This document shows, one piece after another, positions 17,857 through 26,736 of a stretch of DNA of 33,987 nucleotides (position 1 is the stretch's first letter; every line of letters begins with the position of its first letter). The notes under the pieces are model-generated. The model did no database searches and had not been told where the DNA came from. It worked only from the letters and a program-made list of their open reading frames with translations. Origin of the DNA: CAZJHX01 sp964545715. GTDB taxonomy: Bacteria > Myxococcota_A > UBA9042 > GCA-2863065. The stretch spans positions 1 to 33,987 of the forward strand of contig CAZJHX010000117.1 in NCBI GenBank assembly GCA_964545715.1, in the 5' to 3' direction. Position numbers and translations under genes: made by a program.

Positions 17857-19071
17857 GTGGGCCACCACGCCAACAGCAACGCGCCGGCCGTCCCGCGCAT
17901 CCCTGAGAACCACCCCTGGCGTCGCATCCCGCGCATGGCCGGCATCGTGGGCATCGTGGGCATCGTCGCATCGATCGGGCTGGGACTCGCCGACGCCGCG
18001 CAGTTCTACTACTCGTACCTGACGGCCTACATGTACTTCCTCAGCATCGCGCTGGGCGGGCTGTTCTTTGTGCTGGTGCACCACGCCACGCAGTCGGGCT
18101 GGGGCGTCGCAGTTCGTCGGCTCGCGGAAGACCTCATGGGCACGCTGCCGCTGTTTGCGCTGCTGTTCATCCCGGTCGCGGCGGGCCTGCTGCAGCATCA
18201 CCTGTTCCATCACTGGACCGACGCAGCGGCCATGGCTGAAGACCCGATCCTCCAGGGCAAGGCGGCCTTCCTGAACACGCCGTTCTTCTTTATCCGAGCG
18301 GCCTTCTACCTGGCCGTGTGGACCGTGCTCGCGCGCTGGTTCCGCGCTCGCTCCGTCGAGCAGGACACGACCGGCGACCACGATCTCACGCGCCTGATGC
18401 TGCGCCGCAGCTTCCCGGGCTTGATCCTGTTCGTGCTGACGATGAGCTTCGCGAGCATGGACTGGATCATGTCGCACAACCCGCACTGGTACTCGACCAT
18501 GTACGGCGTGTACTACTTCGCGGGCGTCGGCCTCTCCGTCTACGCGGTGCTGTCCATTCTGACGGTCGTGATGCCGCGCAAAGGCCTGCTCAAGGACACC
18601 TTCACCGTCGAGCACCGTCACGCCTGCGGCAAGATGACCTTCGGGTTCACCTGCTTCTGGGCCTACATCGCGTTCAGCCAGTTCATGCTGATCTGGTACG
18701 CCAACATTCCGGAAGAGACGCTCTGGTTCGCCGCGCGCATGGAAGGCGGCTGGCGCAGCGTCAGCATCCTGCTGATGGTCGGTCACTTCGCGATCCCGTT
18801 CCTGTTCCTCATCATGCGCACCACCAAGCGCATCGAGTCCACGCTGCTGGCCGGCGCGGTCTGGCTGATGATCATGCACTACGTGGATCTCCACTGGCAG
18901 ATCATGCCCAATCTGCACCACGCCTTTGCGCCGCACATCATGGACATCACCACCTTCGTGGGCATCGGCGGTCTCTTCGTCGCGGCCTTCATGAAGCTGG
19001 TCTGCGAAGAGTCGATGGTTCCAGTGAAAGACCCGCGCCTCCCCGAGTCGCTGGCCTTCGAAAACCTCTAG
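17857..19071 (+). CDS. actF: Alternative complex III subunit F, NrfD-like membrane protein, 404 aa
   Basis: A short cytoplasmic N-terminus is followed by about ten membrane helices. It starts with the family pattern AQFYYSYLTAYMYFLSIALGGLFFVLVHH. Other ActF landmarks are MSFASMDWIMSHNPHWYSTMYGVYYF, FWAYIAFSQFMLIWYANIPEET and MIMHYVDLHWQIMPNLH. ActF is the second NrfD-like integral subunit of ACIII, related to ActC, and probably contributes a proton path. I chose the GTG at 17857 because GGAGGA lies 6 nt upstream. The frame is open upstream, and GTG 17827 in the inverted-repeat arm would add MGHHFRGGHL-like residues. Confidence 0.94.
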   Translation: MGHHANSNAPAVPRIPENHPWRRIPRMAGIVGIVGIVASIGLGLADAAQFYYSYLTAYMYFLSIALGGLFFVLVHHATQSGWGVAVRRLAEDLMGTLPLFALLFIPVAAGLLQHHLFHHWTDAAAMAEDPILQGKAAFLNTPFFFIRAAFYLAVWTVLARWFRARSVEQDTTGDHDLTRLMLRRSFPGLILFVLTMSFASMDWIMSHNPHWYSTMYGVYYFAGVGLSVYAVLSILTVVMPRKGLLKDTFTVEHRHACGKMTFGFTCFWAYIAFSQFMLIWYANIPEETLWFAARMEGGWRSVSILLMVGHFAIPFLFLIMRTTKRIESTLLAGAVWLMIMHYVDLHWQIMPNLHHAFAPHIMDITTFVGIGGLFVAAFMKLVCEESMVPVKDPRLPESLAFENL

Positions 19072-19122
19072 AAGTCTCCACCCCCGCTGGCAAAAAAAAC
19101 CCCCCCCCACAAGCACGCGGGC
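19072..19122 (+). other. Short intergenic segment with A8C9 homopolymer tracts
   Basis: Between the actF stop and the next GTG lies a run of eight A followed directly by nine C (19092-19108). Such a junction is prone to slippage in replication and to error in sequencing. The downstream gene's frame is open back to the actF stop, passing through the run as Lys-Lys-Thr-Pro-Pro, so the tract may be coding. Confidence 0.8.
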
Positions 19123-19467
19123 GTGGCCGATGGCATCTACGGCATTGTCTATTTCGTGGGTGCTATCTATGAGCTGACCCCGGACCGCAAGGTCACCCAT
19201 TGGGGCTTTGTGCCGTGGTGGGTCTTCTATGCCGCCGGCCTCGCCGTCCTGATGACCTTTCCAGTCTTCGTCTGGCGACACGTCCGCTGGCTGGCGCTGA
19301 CCCTGTGCTTCTTCACGGCGGTGAAGGCGCTATGGCTCTTCTACCTGCAGGGTCGCAGGCTCCAGGCCGGTGATCCCACCAACCTCTACAACTGGTTTTT
19401 TGCTGCGGTCGCGATCACCGCATCGCTGCTGCTGCTACGGGCCGGCTCTCGACCCGCTGAGTCCTGA
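19123..19467 (+). CDS. Small four-helix membrane protein of unknown function, 114 aa
   Basis: Four hydrophobic segments are visible, around GIYGIVYFVGAIY, WWVFYAAGLAVLMTFPVFVW, WLALTLCFFTAVKALWLFYL and WFFAAVAITASLLLL. The first is rather short. The gene follows actF by 51 bp in the same direction and ends just before a convergent kinase gene, so it is probably the last gene of the act transcript. The start is uncertain. GTG 19123 has no clear ribosome binding site. The same frame is open back through the A8C9 tract, and a CTG at 19087 would give an Ala-Lys-Lys-Thr-Pro-Pro N-terminus. I do not recognise the family; accessory or assembly factor for ACIII is only a guess from position. Confidence 0.6.
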   Translation: MADGIYGIVYFVGAIYELTPDRKVTHWGFVPWWVFYAAGLAVLMTFPVFVWRHVRWLALTLCFFTAVKALWLFYLQGRRLQAGDPTNLYNWFFAAVAITASLLLLRAGSRPAES

Positions 19468-19486
19468 CCCGGCGCCGGCGCGCGGA

Positions 19487-20473
19487 TTACTCGTCGCCGA
19501 AGGCCGGCAGCGTCGCCGCGAACTCAGGGTGGGGGGCTCGGACGGTCGGGTCGTCGTCGGCCACTTCCAGGATGGGCTCGGTGTCGGCGAACTCCAACAG
19601 CCTGTCCGTGCCTTCGGGCAGGCAAGCCAGCAGCGCGCCGATGGCCCCGGCGGCTGAGCGGTAGCGGTGCCGGGGCTGCTTCTCGAGCATCTTGCGCACG
19701 ACCTGCTCCAGCGCGTGCGGCACTTTAACGCTCGGGTTGGCCACATTCATCGGCGGTATCGGGTCGTTGACGTGCTTCATGATCAGCTCGACGGCGGAGC
19801 GGCTTGTGTATAGCGGCCGGCCGGTCAGCGCCTCGTAGAGCACGATGCCTAGCGAGTACAGGTCGCTGCCCGGTCCGATCGGCTTTGACATCGCCGCCTC
19901 CGGGCTCATGTAGCCGGGCGTACCGATTGTCGTGCCGGTCTTTGTGAGGTGTAGAAGTCCGGGGGCGCGGAGCAGTTTGACGATGCCGAAGTCCAGTACC
20001 TTGACCATGTCGTTGCGGCCAAGCTCGTCAGCGATGAAGATGTTGTCCGGCTTCAGGTCCCGGTGCACCAGGTGCAGCGAGTGCGCCTCCGCCAGGGAGC
20101 GGCACACCTGAATGCCGATACTGATGACCCTGAGCGGGCTGAGAGGTCCGCTCTGGAGCAGGTGGCTCAGCGGCTTGCCCCGCAGCAGCTCCATGGCGAT
20201 GTAGAGCGTGCCGTCCTCGCAGCGCCCGAGATCGTGGATCGTGATCGTGTTGGAGTGCGTCAGGCGGCCCGCGGCCCGCGCCTCTCGAAAGAACCGCTGC
20301 ACGGCAACGCTGTTGTTTGCGATCTCCGGATGCAGCACCTTGAGCGCCACGTCACGCTCCATCCACTCCTGGCGCGCGACATACACTGAGCCCATGCCGC
20401 CGCGCCCGATGCAGCGCAAAACGGTGTATCGGCCGCCGCCGATGTCGCGGCCGATGAAAGCGTCTTTCCCCAT
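19487..20473 (-). CDS. Hanks-type Ser/Thr protein kinase, 328 aa
   Basis: This is a single cytoplasmic kinase domain with the key residues intact: Gly-rich loop GRGGMG (23-28), Lys45 in VALKVL, catalytic loop HRDLKPDN (Asp139), DFG (161-163) and activation-segment SPE (190-192). The C-terminal 45 residues are acidic and end without a membrane helix. The start is uncertain: ATG 20473 aligns with the start of the paralogous kinase at 24948 (both begin MGKD), while an ATG at 20545 would add 24 residues. Neither has a strong ribosome binding site. It is convergent with the act operon and divergent from the large kinase at 20605. Substrate unknown. Confidence 0.93.
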   Translation of the reverse strand: MGKDAFIGRDIGGGRYTVLRCIGRGGMGSVYVARQEWMERDVALKVLHPEIANNSVAVQRFFREARAAGRLTHSNTITIHDLGRCEDGTLYIAMELLRGKPLSHLLQSGPLSPLRVISIGIQVCRSLAEAHSLHLVHRDLKPDNIFIADELGRNDMVKVLDFGIVKLLRAPGLLHLTKTGTTIGTPGYMSPEAAMSKPIGPGSDLYSLGIVLYEALTGRPLYTSRSAVELIMKHVNDPIPPMNVANPSVKVPHALEQVVRKMLEKQPRHRYRSAAGAIGALLACLPEGTDRLLEFADTEPILEVADDDPTVRAPHPEFAATLPAFGDE

Positions 20474-20557
20474 CGGCAGAACATAGCGCACCAAGCTGTT
20501 TTCGCACAACTTCGTCAGCTGCAGCGCCGGCGGGGGGTCGGGCATATGTGAACGTTC

Positions 20558-20566
20558 TGCTATGAT
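20558..20566 (+). promoter_or_regulatory. Candidate extended -10 promoter for the kinase-HEAT gene
   Basis: TGCTATGAT is an extended -10 element (TGnTATGAT). No good -35 is seen at 16-18 bp. A short AT-rich stretch follows, and the ATG at 20605 has AAAGG just upstream. Confidence 0.4.
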
Positions 20567-20604
20567 GGTTTTTTATTACTGAACGCTCGGCGAATTGAAA
20601 GGCG

Positions 20605-23430
20605 ATGATCGACACGGTCACACAAGCCACTGAACTTGCTGCAGGACGCGTCTTCGGCGGCCGCTACAACGTCGTGCGCAAGCTCGGCGAGGGTGGCATC
20701 GGCGCGGTCTACGAAGGCATGCAGATCAATCTGCAGCAGCGCGTTGCCATCAAGGTGCTCAAGCCCGAGGTGTCCCAGGACGAGCTGCTCGTAGCCCGCT
20801 TCTACAACGAGGCGCGCATATACGCACGCATCAACAGCCCGTACGTGGTCAAGGTCCACGATTTCGGCAAGGATGAAGCCGACGGGACCCTCTATCTCGT
20901 CATGGAGTTTCTCCCCGGACGCGACTTGAAGAGCGTACTGGAGGGCGGTCCGCTGGAGGCTGCCCGGATGGCGGCGCTGGCAATCCAGATACTCGAGGGG
21001 CTGAACGCGGCGCACGAGCTCGGTATTGTCCACCGCGATCTCAAGCCGGCCAACATCATGATTCGCGGGATCGAGACTGATCAACCGTTTGCCCAGGTGC
21101 TGGACTTCGGCATCAGCAAGATCGACGCGGAGCCGGCTGTCGCGCCTACGGAGGCGGCGGGCGGCAATCTGCAGAAAGGGCTCACGCAGGCCGGGATGAT
21201 CGCCGGCACCCCGATGTATATGTCGCCGGAGCAGTGTCAGGGAAAGGTCCTGGACCAGCGCAGCGATGTGTACTCGATCGGCTGCGTGTTCTACGAGATG
21301 TTGTCCGGGACGCCGCCGTTCGATGCGCCCACGGCCCTCGCGCTGCTGACCAAGCACGTCATCGAAGCGCCTGCGCCGTTATCATCGGTGACGACGGCCG
21401 CGATTCCGGAGCGGCTGGAGCAGGCGGTGATGCGCTGTCTGGCCAAGAAGCCGGAGGACAGGTTCGGTACCGCTCGCGAGCTTTATGAAGAGCTCCAGGC
21501 GATTCAGCGCCACATTCTCTCCCCCGAGATGGTGAACCTGCTCGACTTCGATGAGCGCTACGAAGATGACGATGCGGCCATCCCGATATCACGACGGGCG
21601 TACGGCGACGCCAAGACGACTGAGGCCGAAGAGGTCGAGCTGGTCACGCGCATCCTTCACACCATGGCCAAGGCCTACAAGAGCTTTGCCATGTATCCCA
21701 AAGACAATCCGATCTTCAAGAAGTCGGAGCAGGAGCTCAGCGAGCTGCTTTCGCAGTTCTTCCTGAGCAAGGAGCGGCTCAACCTGGGCATCGATCGCTT
21801 TGCGGTCTTCTATCTGAAGAAGCGGGTCTACGAGGACCTGGATCTGCGGCTGAGCTATCCCTTCAAGCTGTTTACGGACGGCATTCGGAAGCTCTTCTTT
21901 CATGAGGGTATTCGAGACACCGAGATCGCCGACTACCTGGACTGCCTGCATAAGATCTCACAGGGGCCCAAGCTCGCGACCGATCTGGTCACCCTGATGT
22001 GGGAGAAGAGGTTCGAGCACATCACATACCACCTGGTTGAGGACCTGATCGAGGAGGCGATCCCGGCCCCGGAAGAGGTCGGCGAGATTCTGACAAAAGG
22101 GACGCAGTACCGCGGCAAAGAACGAGACGAGGAGGCGGGGGGTAAGCGTGGCGGTGGTGGCTCCGACGACGCGACACCGATAGGACAGCTCTCCGGCGTC
22201 GAGCTGCAGCGTCTCCAGGTCGCGGCCCAACAGGAGGCGGACTCTGATGATGCGGCTGCCTTCGCGCGGTCCATTCTTAGCGTTCTGCACCAAACCGCGG
22301 ATCCGGAGGAGGCGCTGTCCCTGGTTCGTGTGCTCTCCGCGGTGCTCGAGGCGCTGATGAACATCCTGGATCTGGAGCATGCGCTGCTGATCCTGCAGCC
22401 CGTGCGGGCCCTGATGCGTCACGGCGTCACAGCCGAGATAACGGAGGCGCTCGACGACCTGGTTCGCGTCGCCGGCAAGGAGAAGTATGTGGACGCGATG
22501 CTCGTCCGCATTCGTGACGCTGAAACGGACGAAGAGCGCGCCCTCATCGGCCGATACATCACCCTTTTGGAGCCTGAGGTCGCGCCGCCCATCCTTGCGC
22601 AGCTGGACTCCTTCTCGCCGGAGACCCTGCCCTTCATCCAGATGGCGCTCCTGGTGCTGTGTCGCAAGCAGCCGGCGCTCTTGGAGCCCGGGCTGGCCAG
22701 CGACAGCACCGAGACCGTCCTGGCCACCATCCGCATCGCTGGGGAGATAAAGGAGCCGGTTTGCGCGGCCGCTCTCGCGCCTCAGCTGATGAACAGCTCG
22801 CCCGAGGTTCGTTTGGCGGTGGTGCGCGCGCTGCGCGTGGTCGGCGATCCCCAGCTTGGGAAGCATGTCGCGCCCCTCATCGACGATCCTCACGCGGGCG
22901 TACGCATGGCGGTGCTGGCGGCGCTCTCTTACGCACACCCAACCGGGGCGCGAAACACACTGCTGCGGCTGTTGAATGACCCCCGGTTCCTGCAGCGGCC
23001 TCAGGAAGAGCAGGAGGTCGTCTTCCGTGTTCTCGGCCAGGTTCGGGGTGCTCGCGTCGTTGCCGCGATGAAGGAGCTGATCTACGCCGGCGGCTCCGAG
23101 CAGTGGTATCGCACGCCCGCCGCTAGAACAGCAGGCCTGGTGGTCGCCGCGCTTCTGGTGTCAGCGGGTCTGTCTCAGCTGATAGGCCTCTTCCTGAGCG
23201 TGCTTCTGCTCACGGGGGCGACCATCGCCGCTGTCACGCAGGGGGTGGAGAAGATCATCTTTGCCAACAAGCGGGCGGCGGAGTTGGTGGAGCCGGCGGC
23301 GATGTGCCTGCGGTCGATCGACACCCGCGAGTCGCGCAATGTGCTGCGCTACGCTGTCAAAAGCGGCCCATCCAAGACCCGGCGTGTGTGCGAGAGAGTT
23401 CTGAAGATGGGAAAGGTGGTTGAGTCATGA
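20605..23430 (+). CDS. Ser/Thr protein kinase with HEAT-like repeats and C-terminal membrane hairpin, 941 aa
   Basis: Residues 1-290 form a complete kinase: loop GEGGIGAVY (28-36), Lys50, HRDLKPAN (143-150; Asp145), DFG (167-169) and MSPEQ. Residues about 330-480 form a helical module (MAKAYKSFAMYPKDNPIFKKSEQ...) that recurs at the start of the next gene's protein. A Gly-rich linker lies near 515-523. Then come alpha-helical HEAT-like repeats (about 640-840), clearest at VRLAVVRALRVVGDPQ and VRMAVLAALSYAHP. Two hydrophobic segments (about 849-885) could insert in the membrane near the C-terminus. The stop overlaps the next gene's ATG (ATGA), so the kinase and the HD-GYP-like protein are made together and probably act together. 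Confidence 0.93.
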   Translation: MIDTVTQATELAAGRVFGGRYNVVRKLGEGGIGAVYEGMQINLQQRVAIKVLKPEVSQDELLVARFYNEARIYARINSPYVVKVHDFGKDEADGTLYLVMEFLPGRDLKSVLEGGPLEAARMAALAIQILEGLNAAHELGIVHRDLKPANIMIRGIETDQPFAQVLDFGISKIDAEPAVAPTEAAGGNLQKGLTQAGMIAGTPMYMSPEQCQGKVLDQRSDVYSIGCVFYEMLSGTPPFDAPTALALLTKHVIEAPAPLSSVTTAAIPERLEQAVMRCLAKKPEDRFGTARELYEELQAIQRHILSPEMVNLLDFDERYEDDDAAIPISRRAYGDAKTTEAEEVELVTRILHTMAKAYKSFAMYPKDNPIFKKSEQELSELLSQFFLSKERLNLGIDRFAVFYLKKRVYEDLDLRLSYPFKLFTDGIRKLFFHEGIRDTEIADYLDCLHKISQGPKLATDLVTLMWEKRFEHITYHLVEDLIEEAIPAPEEVGEILTKGTQYRGKERDEEAGGKRGGGGSDDATPIGQLSGVELQRLQVAAQQEADSDDAAAFARSILSVLHQTADPEEALSLVRVLSAVLEALMNILDLEHALLILQPVRALMRHGVTAEITEALDDLVRVAGKEKYVDAMLVRIRDAETDEERALIGRYITLLEPEVAPPILAQLDSFSPETLPFIQMALLVLCRKQPALLEPGLASDSTETVLATIRIAGEIKEPVCAAALAPQLMNSSPEVRLAVVRALRVVGDPQLGKHVAPLIDDPHAGVRMAVLAALSYAHPTGARNTLLRLLNDPRFLQRPQEEQEVVFRVLGQVRGARVVAAMKELIYAGGSEQWYRTPAARTAGLVVAALLVSAGLSQLIGLFLSVLLLTGATIAAVTQGVEKIIFANKRAAELVEPAAMCLRSIDTRESRNVLRYAVKSGPSKTRRVCERVLKMGKVVES

Positions 23431-24911
23431 GCGAGAAGCACGTATCTGACCAGGTCACCGGGGACGCCTTATCCGCAGAGGTCTCCCGCAAACAGAAGAG
23501 CCTGTCTCGAGAGCTGATCATCCAGTTCTACGCCGCCATTCGCGTGGCCCGATTCCACTCGGTGGAGAACAGCGCCGCCGCACAGGCCATCGCAAGGTTG
23601 GTGCGTACTTTCTCAGAGCTGTTCGAGGTCTGTTACGACGTCTCGATTCTCTTTTACTCCAAGGACTTCTACATCAACGAGGCGCGGCTCAAGGCGTCAC
23701 GAGAGAACTATGAGATCTTCGACGCCTTCTCGAAGGATCTCGAGCAGCGGTGTGTCGGCAGTATCGCGTTTGCGAGGCTGCCGTCGGCTGACACGCTGTC
23801 CAAGTTCATCGTGGTGTTCAACGAGGCCAAATCGGAGATCGGAACGGACCCGTACCAGGAGGTCGAAGCCGCGCTGAAGGAGGCGGTTGGCGACGACATC
23901 CGTGTGACGCGTTACGCCGGAGAAGACATCGAAGATCTCCCGGTGATCGACAAGAAGACTTTCACAAAGCAGTCCTACTTTCGGGCGATCGGCGTCTCCA
24001 AGCAGCTCTACCAGCAAGCCCGTCAGCGCAAGCCACTGACGCTGAAGGCAGCGAAGCGCATTGTGCAGAACTTTGTGGATCTGCTGCAGGACCCGAATCC
24101 GGAGCATTCGGACCTGTTGTTGTTGCTCACGCAGGTCAAGAACTGGCAGGGCTACCTGTTCAACCACGCGGCCAACACCTGCATCCTCTCGTTGGTGCTG
24201 GGGCACTCGATTGGAGTCGGGCGCGAGCAGCTTCGCACACTGGGGATGGGCGCCCTGCTTGCGGATATCGGCAACGCGCTGCTGCCAGACCGCATACTCG
24301 ATAGCGCGGCCCCACTCTCCGCCGACGATCGAGCTCTGATGATGAAGCATCCGTTCAAGGCGGTGGGGCTTATCGCGGGTTTCCAGGACATGGATACCAT
24401 GACGATCAAGGCGGTCGTGACCAGCTTGTGTCATCACCGTACGACGGACGGAGGTGGCTACCCGCAGGGCATCGTGGACGAAGGCGGCCTCTTTTCGAAT
24501 ATCATCGCCATCTGCGATCGCTTTGATGCGATGACGACGCCTCGTCCATATCGTCCGCGGGCGCTCTCGCCGCCGAAAGCGCTCGAAATGTTGGCCGGCG
24601 CCGCTGCAAAAGGGGAGCTGGATCCGCTGCTGATCAAGGCGTTTGTGCACTGCATTGGCGCACTGCCGGCAGGGACGGTGGTGGTGCTGGACTCGGGAGA
24701 GATCGGCATGGTCATGCGCGCCCGGTCGCAGCTTCGGAAGGCGGATTACGCCAGAATTCAGGTGCTGATGAGCGCCGAAGGCGCGCAGGCCAAGCCCCGG
24801 GACGTCCAGCTCGCGCGAGTCGGTGGCGACGGTGGCGTACGTGTCCAGCGCGTCCTCTCCGGAAACGACCAAACGATCCGTGCGCTCCGCACGGGCGCGA
24901 TCATGGCATAA
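23427..24911 (+). CDS. HD-GYP-like domain protein with degenerate metal site, 494 aa
   Basis: The N-terminal half (about 25-145) matches the middle module of the kinase just upstream (Tyr/Phe-His-x-Val/Pro-x-Asn-containing helix, then strand-rich region). From about 225 the sequence follows HD-GYP phosphodiesterases: His247, a LLADIGN motif where HDIGK is expected, His308, His336-His337, DGGGYPQG (341-348), and CDRFDAMTTPRPYR with Asp364. The HD dyad is therefore AD (Ala279-Asp280) and the usual Lys is Asn. The GYP part and other ligands remain. Cyclic-di-GMP hydrolysis is doubtful; a binding or scaffold role fits better. The ATG overlaps the kinase stop by 4 bp. Confidence 0.88.
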   Translation: MSEKHVSDQVTGDALSAEVSRKQKSLSRELIIQFYAAIRVARFHSVENSAAAQAIARLVRTFSELFEVCYDVSILFYSKDFYINEARLKASRENYEIFDAFSKDLEQRCVGSIAFARLPSADTLSKFIVVFNEAKSEIGTDPYQEVEAALKEAVGDDIRVTRYAGEDIEDLPVIDKKTFTKQSYFRAIGVSKQLYQQARQRKPLTLKAAKRIVQNFVDLLQDPNPEHSDLLLLLTQVKNWQGYLFNHAANTCILSLVLGHSIGVGREQLRTLGMGALLADIGNALLPDRILDSAAPLSADDRALMMKHPFKAVGLIAGFQDMDTMTIKAVVTSLCHHRTTDGGGYPQGIVDEGGLFSNIIAICDRFDAMTTPRPYRPRALSPPKALEMLAGAAAKGELDPLLIKAFVHCIGALPAGTVVVLDSGEIGMVMRARSQLRKADYARIQVLMSAEGAQAKPRDVQLARVGGDGGVRVQRVLSGNDQTIRALRTGAIMA

Positions 24912-24947
24912 TCCTCTCTGCAGTCGGCCAATTTCGGGGGAGAACGA

Positions 24948-25982
24948 GTGGGCAAGGATCCGCTGATCGGCAAGACGATCGACGACGCGTACACCATTCT
25001 GCAGCGCATCGGTGTGGGCGGCATGGCACGCGTGTATACGGCGCTCCAGCATTCTATGGACCGAAAAGTCGCGCTGAAGATCGTCGATCCGGCGGTGTCC
25101 GCGGAGTCGGTAGCGCGATCACGGTTCACGCGTGAGGCGACGACAGCCGGCAAGCTGCGCCACAGCAACACCATCACTCTCTACGATGTTGGCTGTGCCT
25201 CGGACGGCACCGTCTACATCGCCATGGAGCTTCTGCACGGCAGAACGCTCGGAGATGAGATAGAGGTCTTCGGGGCGCTGCCGGTCTCTCGAGTCGTCAA
25301 GATCGGCGTGCAGGTCTGCCTGTCGTTGGCCGAAGCACATGCAGCGGGCATGGTTCATCGTGACTTGAAGCCCGATAACGTGTTTCTGACCACCGAGCAC
25401 GGCCGCGAGGACTACGTGCGGGTGCTCGACTTCGGGATCGTCAAAGTACTGGACGACCCCAAGTTGGTCCACCTGACTGCGACCGGCTCTACGCCGGGCA
25501 CACCGTACTACATGAGTCCGGAGGCCGGGTCGGGCGAGGCCGTGAGCGCACAGAGCGATTTCTACTCACTGGGCGTACTGCTGTTCGAGGCCTTGAGCGG
25601 AGAGCGCCCGTTCGACGCCGGAAGCGCCGTTCAAGTGGTGATCAAACATCTGACGATGCCGCCCCCGAAGCTCACGTCTTTGGTGCGCTCAAGAAACGTG
25701 CCCGTGAAGCTCGAGGCCGTGATCGAGCGGCTGATGGCCAAAGCGCCCAAGGACCGCTACGAGACGGCGGATGACGTCATCGATGCGCTGCTGGGCGCCG
25801 TGAAGGTCGGTTACCGGCCCAAGCGGCGACGAGCGCGGTCCACGAAGTCGGACGCGGCGCTCTCGAGTACGGCGGAGGGCGTCCCGGTCTTTACCGTCGG
25901 GGATGACGAGTCCACGTTGAACCAGCCTATGCCCTCGTTCATCACCCAGACGTTCGAGACGATCCCGGACTTTGAGGAGTAA
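24948..25982 (+). CDS. Hanks-type Ser/Thr protein kinase, 344 aa
   Basis: The GTG start has a strong GGGGGAGA ribosome binding site. The kinase domain is complete: Gly-rich loop GVGGMA (22-27), Lys44 in VALKIV, HRDLKPDN (Asp139), DFG (161-163) and MSPEA. A basic stretch (KRRRAR, about 285-290) and an acidic tail follow; no membrane helix is seen. It is strikingly similar in length and sequence to the kinase at 19487-20473, including HSNTIT and DGT(L/V)YIAMELL, so the two look like duplicates flanking the kinase-HEAT/HD-GYP pair. The last 41 bp overlap the tail of the convergent EEP gene. Confidence 0.93.
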   Translation: MGKDPLIGKTIDDAYTILQRIGVGGMARVYTALQHSMDRKVALKIVDPAVSAESVARSRFTREATTAGKLRHSNTITLYDVGCASDGTVYIAMELLHGRTLGDEIEVFGALPVSRVVKIGVQVCLSLAEAHAAGMVHRDLKPDNVFLTTEHGREDYVRVLDFGIVKVLDDPKLVHLTATGSTPGTPYYMSPEAGSGEAVSAQSDFYSLGVLLFEALSGERPFDAGSAVQVVIKHLTMPPPKLTSLVRSRNVPVKLEAVIERLMAKAPKDRYETADDVIDALLGAVKVGYRPKRRRARSTKSDAALSSTAEGVPVFTVGDDESTLNQPMPSFITQTFETIPDFEE

Positions 25983-26733
25983 CCCACTCCAAGCGGGCCA
26001 GGATCGCTAGATGATCGCTGGGCAGGTCCGGCCCGGGTAGCGGGGTATTCGCCTCGATGACCGGCAGGGCCGCCGGCGTTGACGTCCAGCGCCCGCCGTG
26101 AAAGATGAAGTCGATGCGCTGCAGCCGCCGGTTGGCGTTGCACGTGAAGGCGCCCGGCAGCATCTCGTACGCGTCATGCAGTCCCCGCTCACGCAGCGTC
26201 CGGGCCAGGGCGCTCTCCGCCCCCGCGTTGAAGTCCCCGCAGACGATGAGCGCCTCGCCGGCGTCCCGGGTCGCGTCGACGATGGCGCGGATCTGTCCCA
26301 ACCCCTTCTGCTCCGCCTCGGGCGTCCCCGGCGGGTCCCACCGCACATGCGTGTTGACCACGGTGAAGGCTCCCCGCTTGCATCGCAGCCGCGCGATCTG
26401 AGCGATATGCCCGGTTCCATCGGTGTGCACCAACCGCTGTACGGCCTCGACTGCGACGGCAGATTCTCGGACGAAGAGCCCGCACCCGTCGGGCTTGCCT
26501 CCGGCCTTCAGATGATGAAACGCGCCAAAACCGGGGAGCGCGGCCCCGAGCGCGGCGAAGGTCCCCGCCTCCACCTCCTGGCAGCACACGACGTCCGCAT
26601 TGAGCGCCTCTACAGCGCGAGCAAGTCGCTGCCACCGCACGTCCGCCGCCAGGTCGGCCGGGTCGCAATGCGCAAACCACTTTCGCCGCATGTAGGCATC
26701 GGCCAGCACGTTGTACGAAGCAACCGAAAGCAA
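25942..26733 (-). CDS. Endonuclease/exonuclease/phosphatase (EEP) family hydrolase, 263 aa
   Basis: The family's catalytic residues are all visible: Asn8 in SYNVL, Glu53 in CQEVE, His129 in VVNTHVRWDP, GDFN (166-169), and the closing SDH pair (Asp240-His241). SYNVLADAY at the N-terminus resembles CCR4/nocturnin-type members. Start TTG 26733 is favoured because the next in-frame ATG would remove the catalytic Asn. It lies 3 nt after the upstream gene's stop, so it may be translated by coupling. No signal peptide. Substrate (nucleic acid, phosphodiester or lipid phosphate) cannot be told from sequence. The 3' end overlaps the convergent kinase by 41 bp. Confidence 0.85.
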   Translation of the reverse strand: MLSVASYNVLADAYMRRKWFAHCDPADLAADVRWQRLARAVEALNADVVCCQEVEAGTFAALGAALPGFGAFHHLKAGGKPDGCGLFVRESAVAVEAVQRLVHTDGTGHIAQIARLRCKRGAFTVVNTHVRWDPPGTPEAEQKGLGQIRAIVDATRDAGEALIVCGDFNAGAESALARTLRERGLHDAYEMLPGAFTCNANRRLQRIDFIFHGGRWTSTPAALPVIEANTPLPGPDLPSDHLAILARLEWVTPQSPGSSRTSG

Positions 26734-26736
26734 GGT

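Noticed and set aside
17854..19281. 475-codon minus-strand frame opposite actF
   Set aside because: His/Asp/Arg-rich shadow of a clear polytopic membrane protein.
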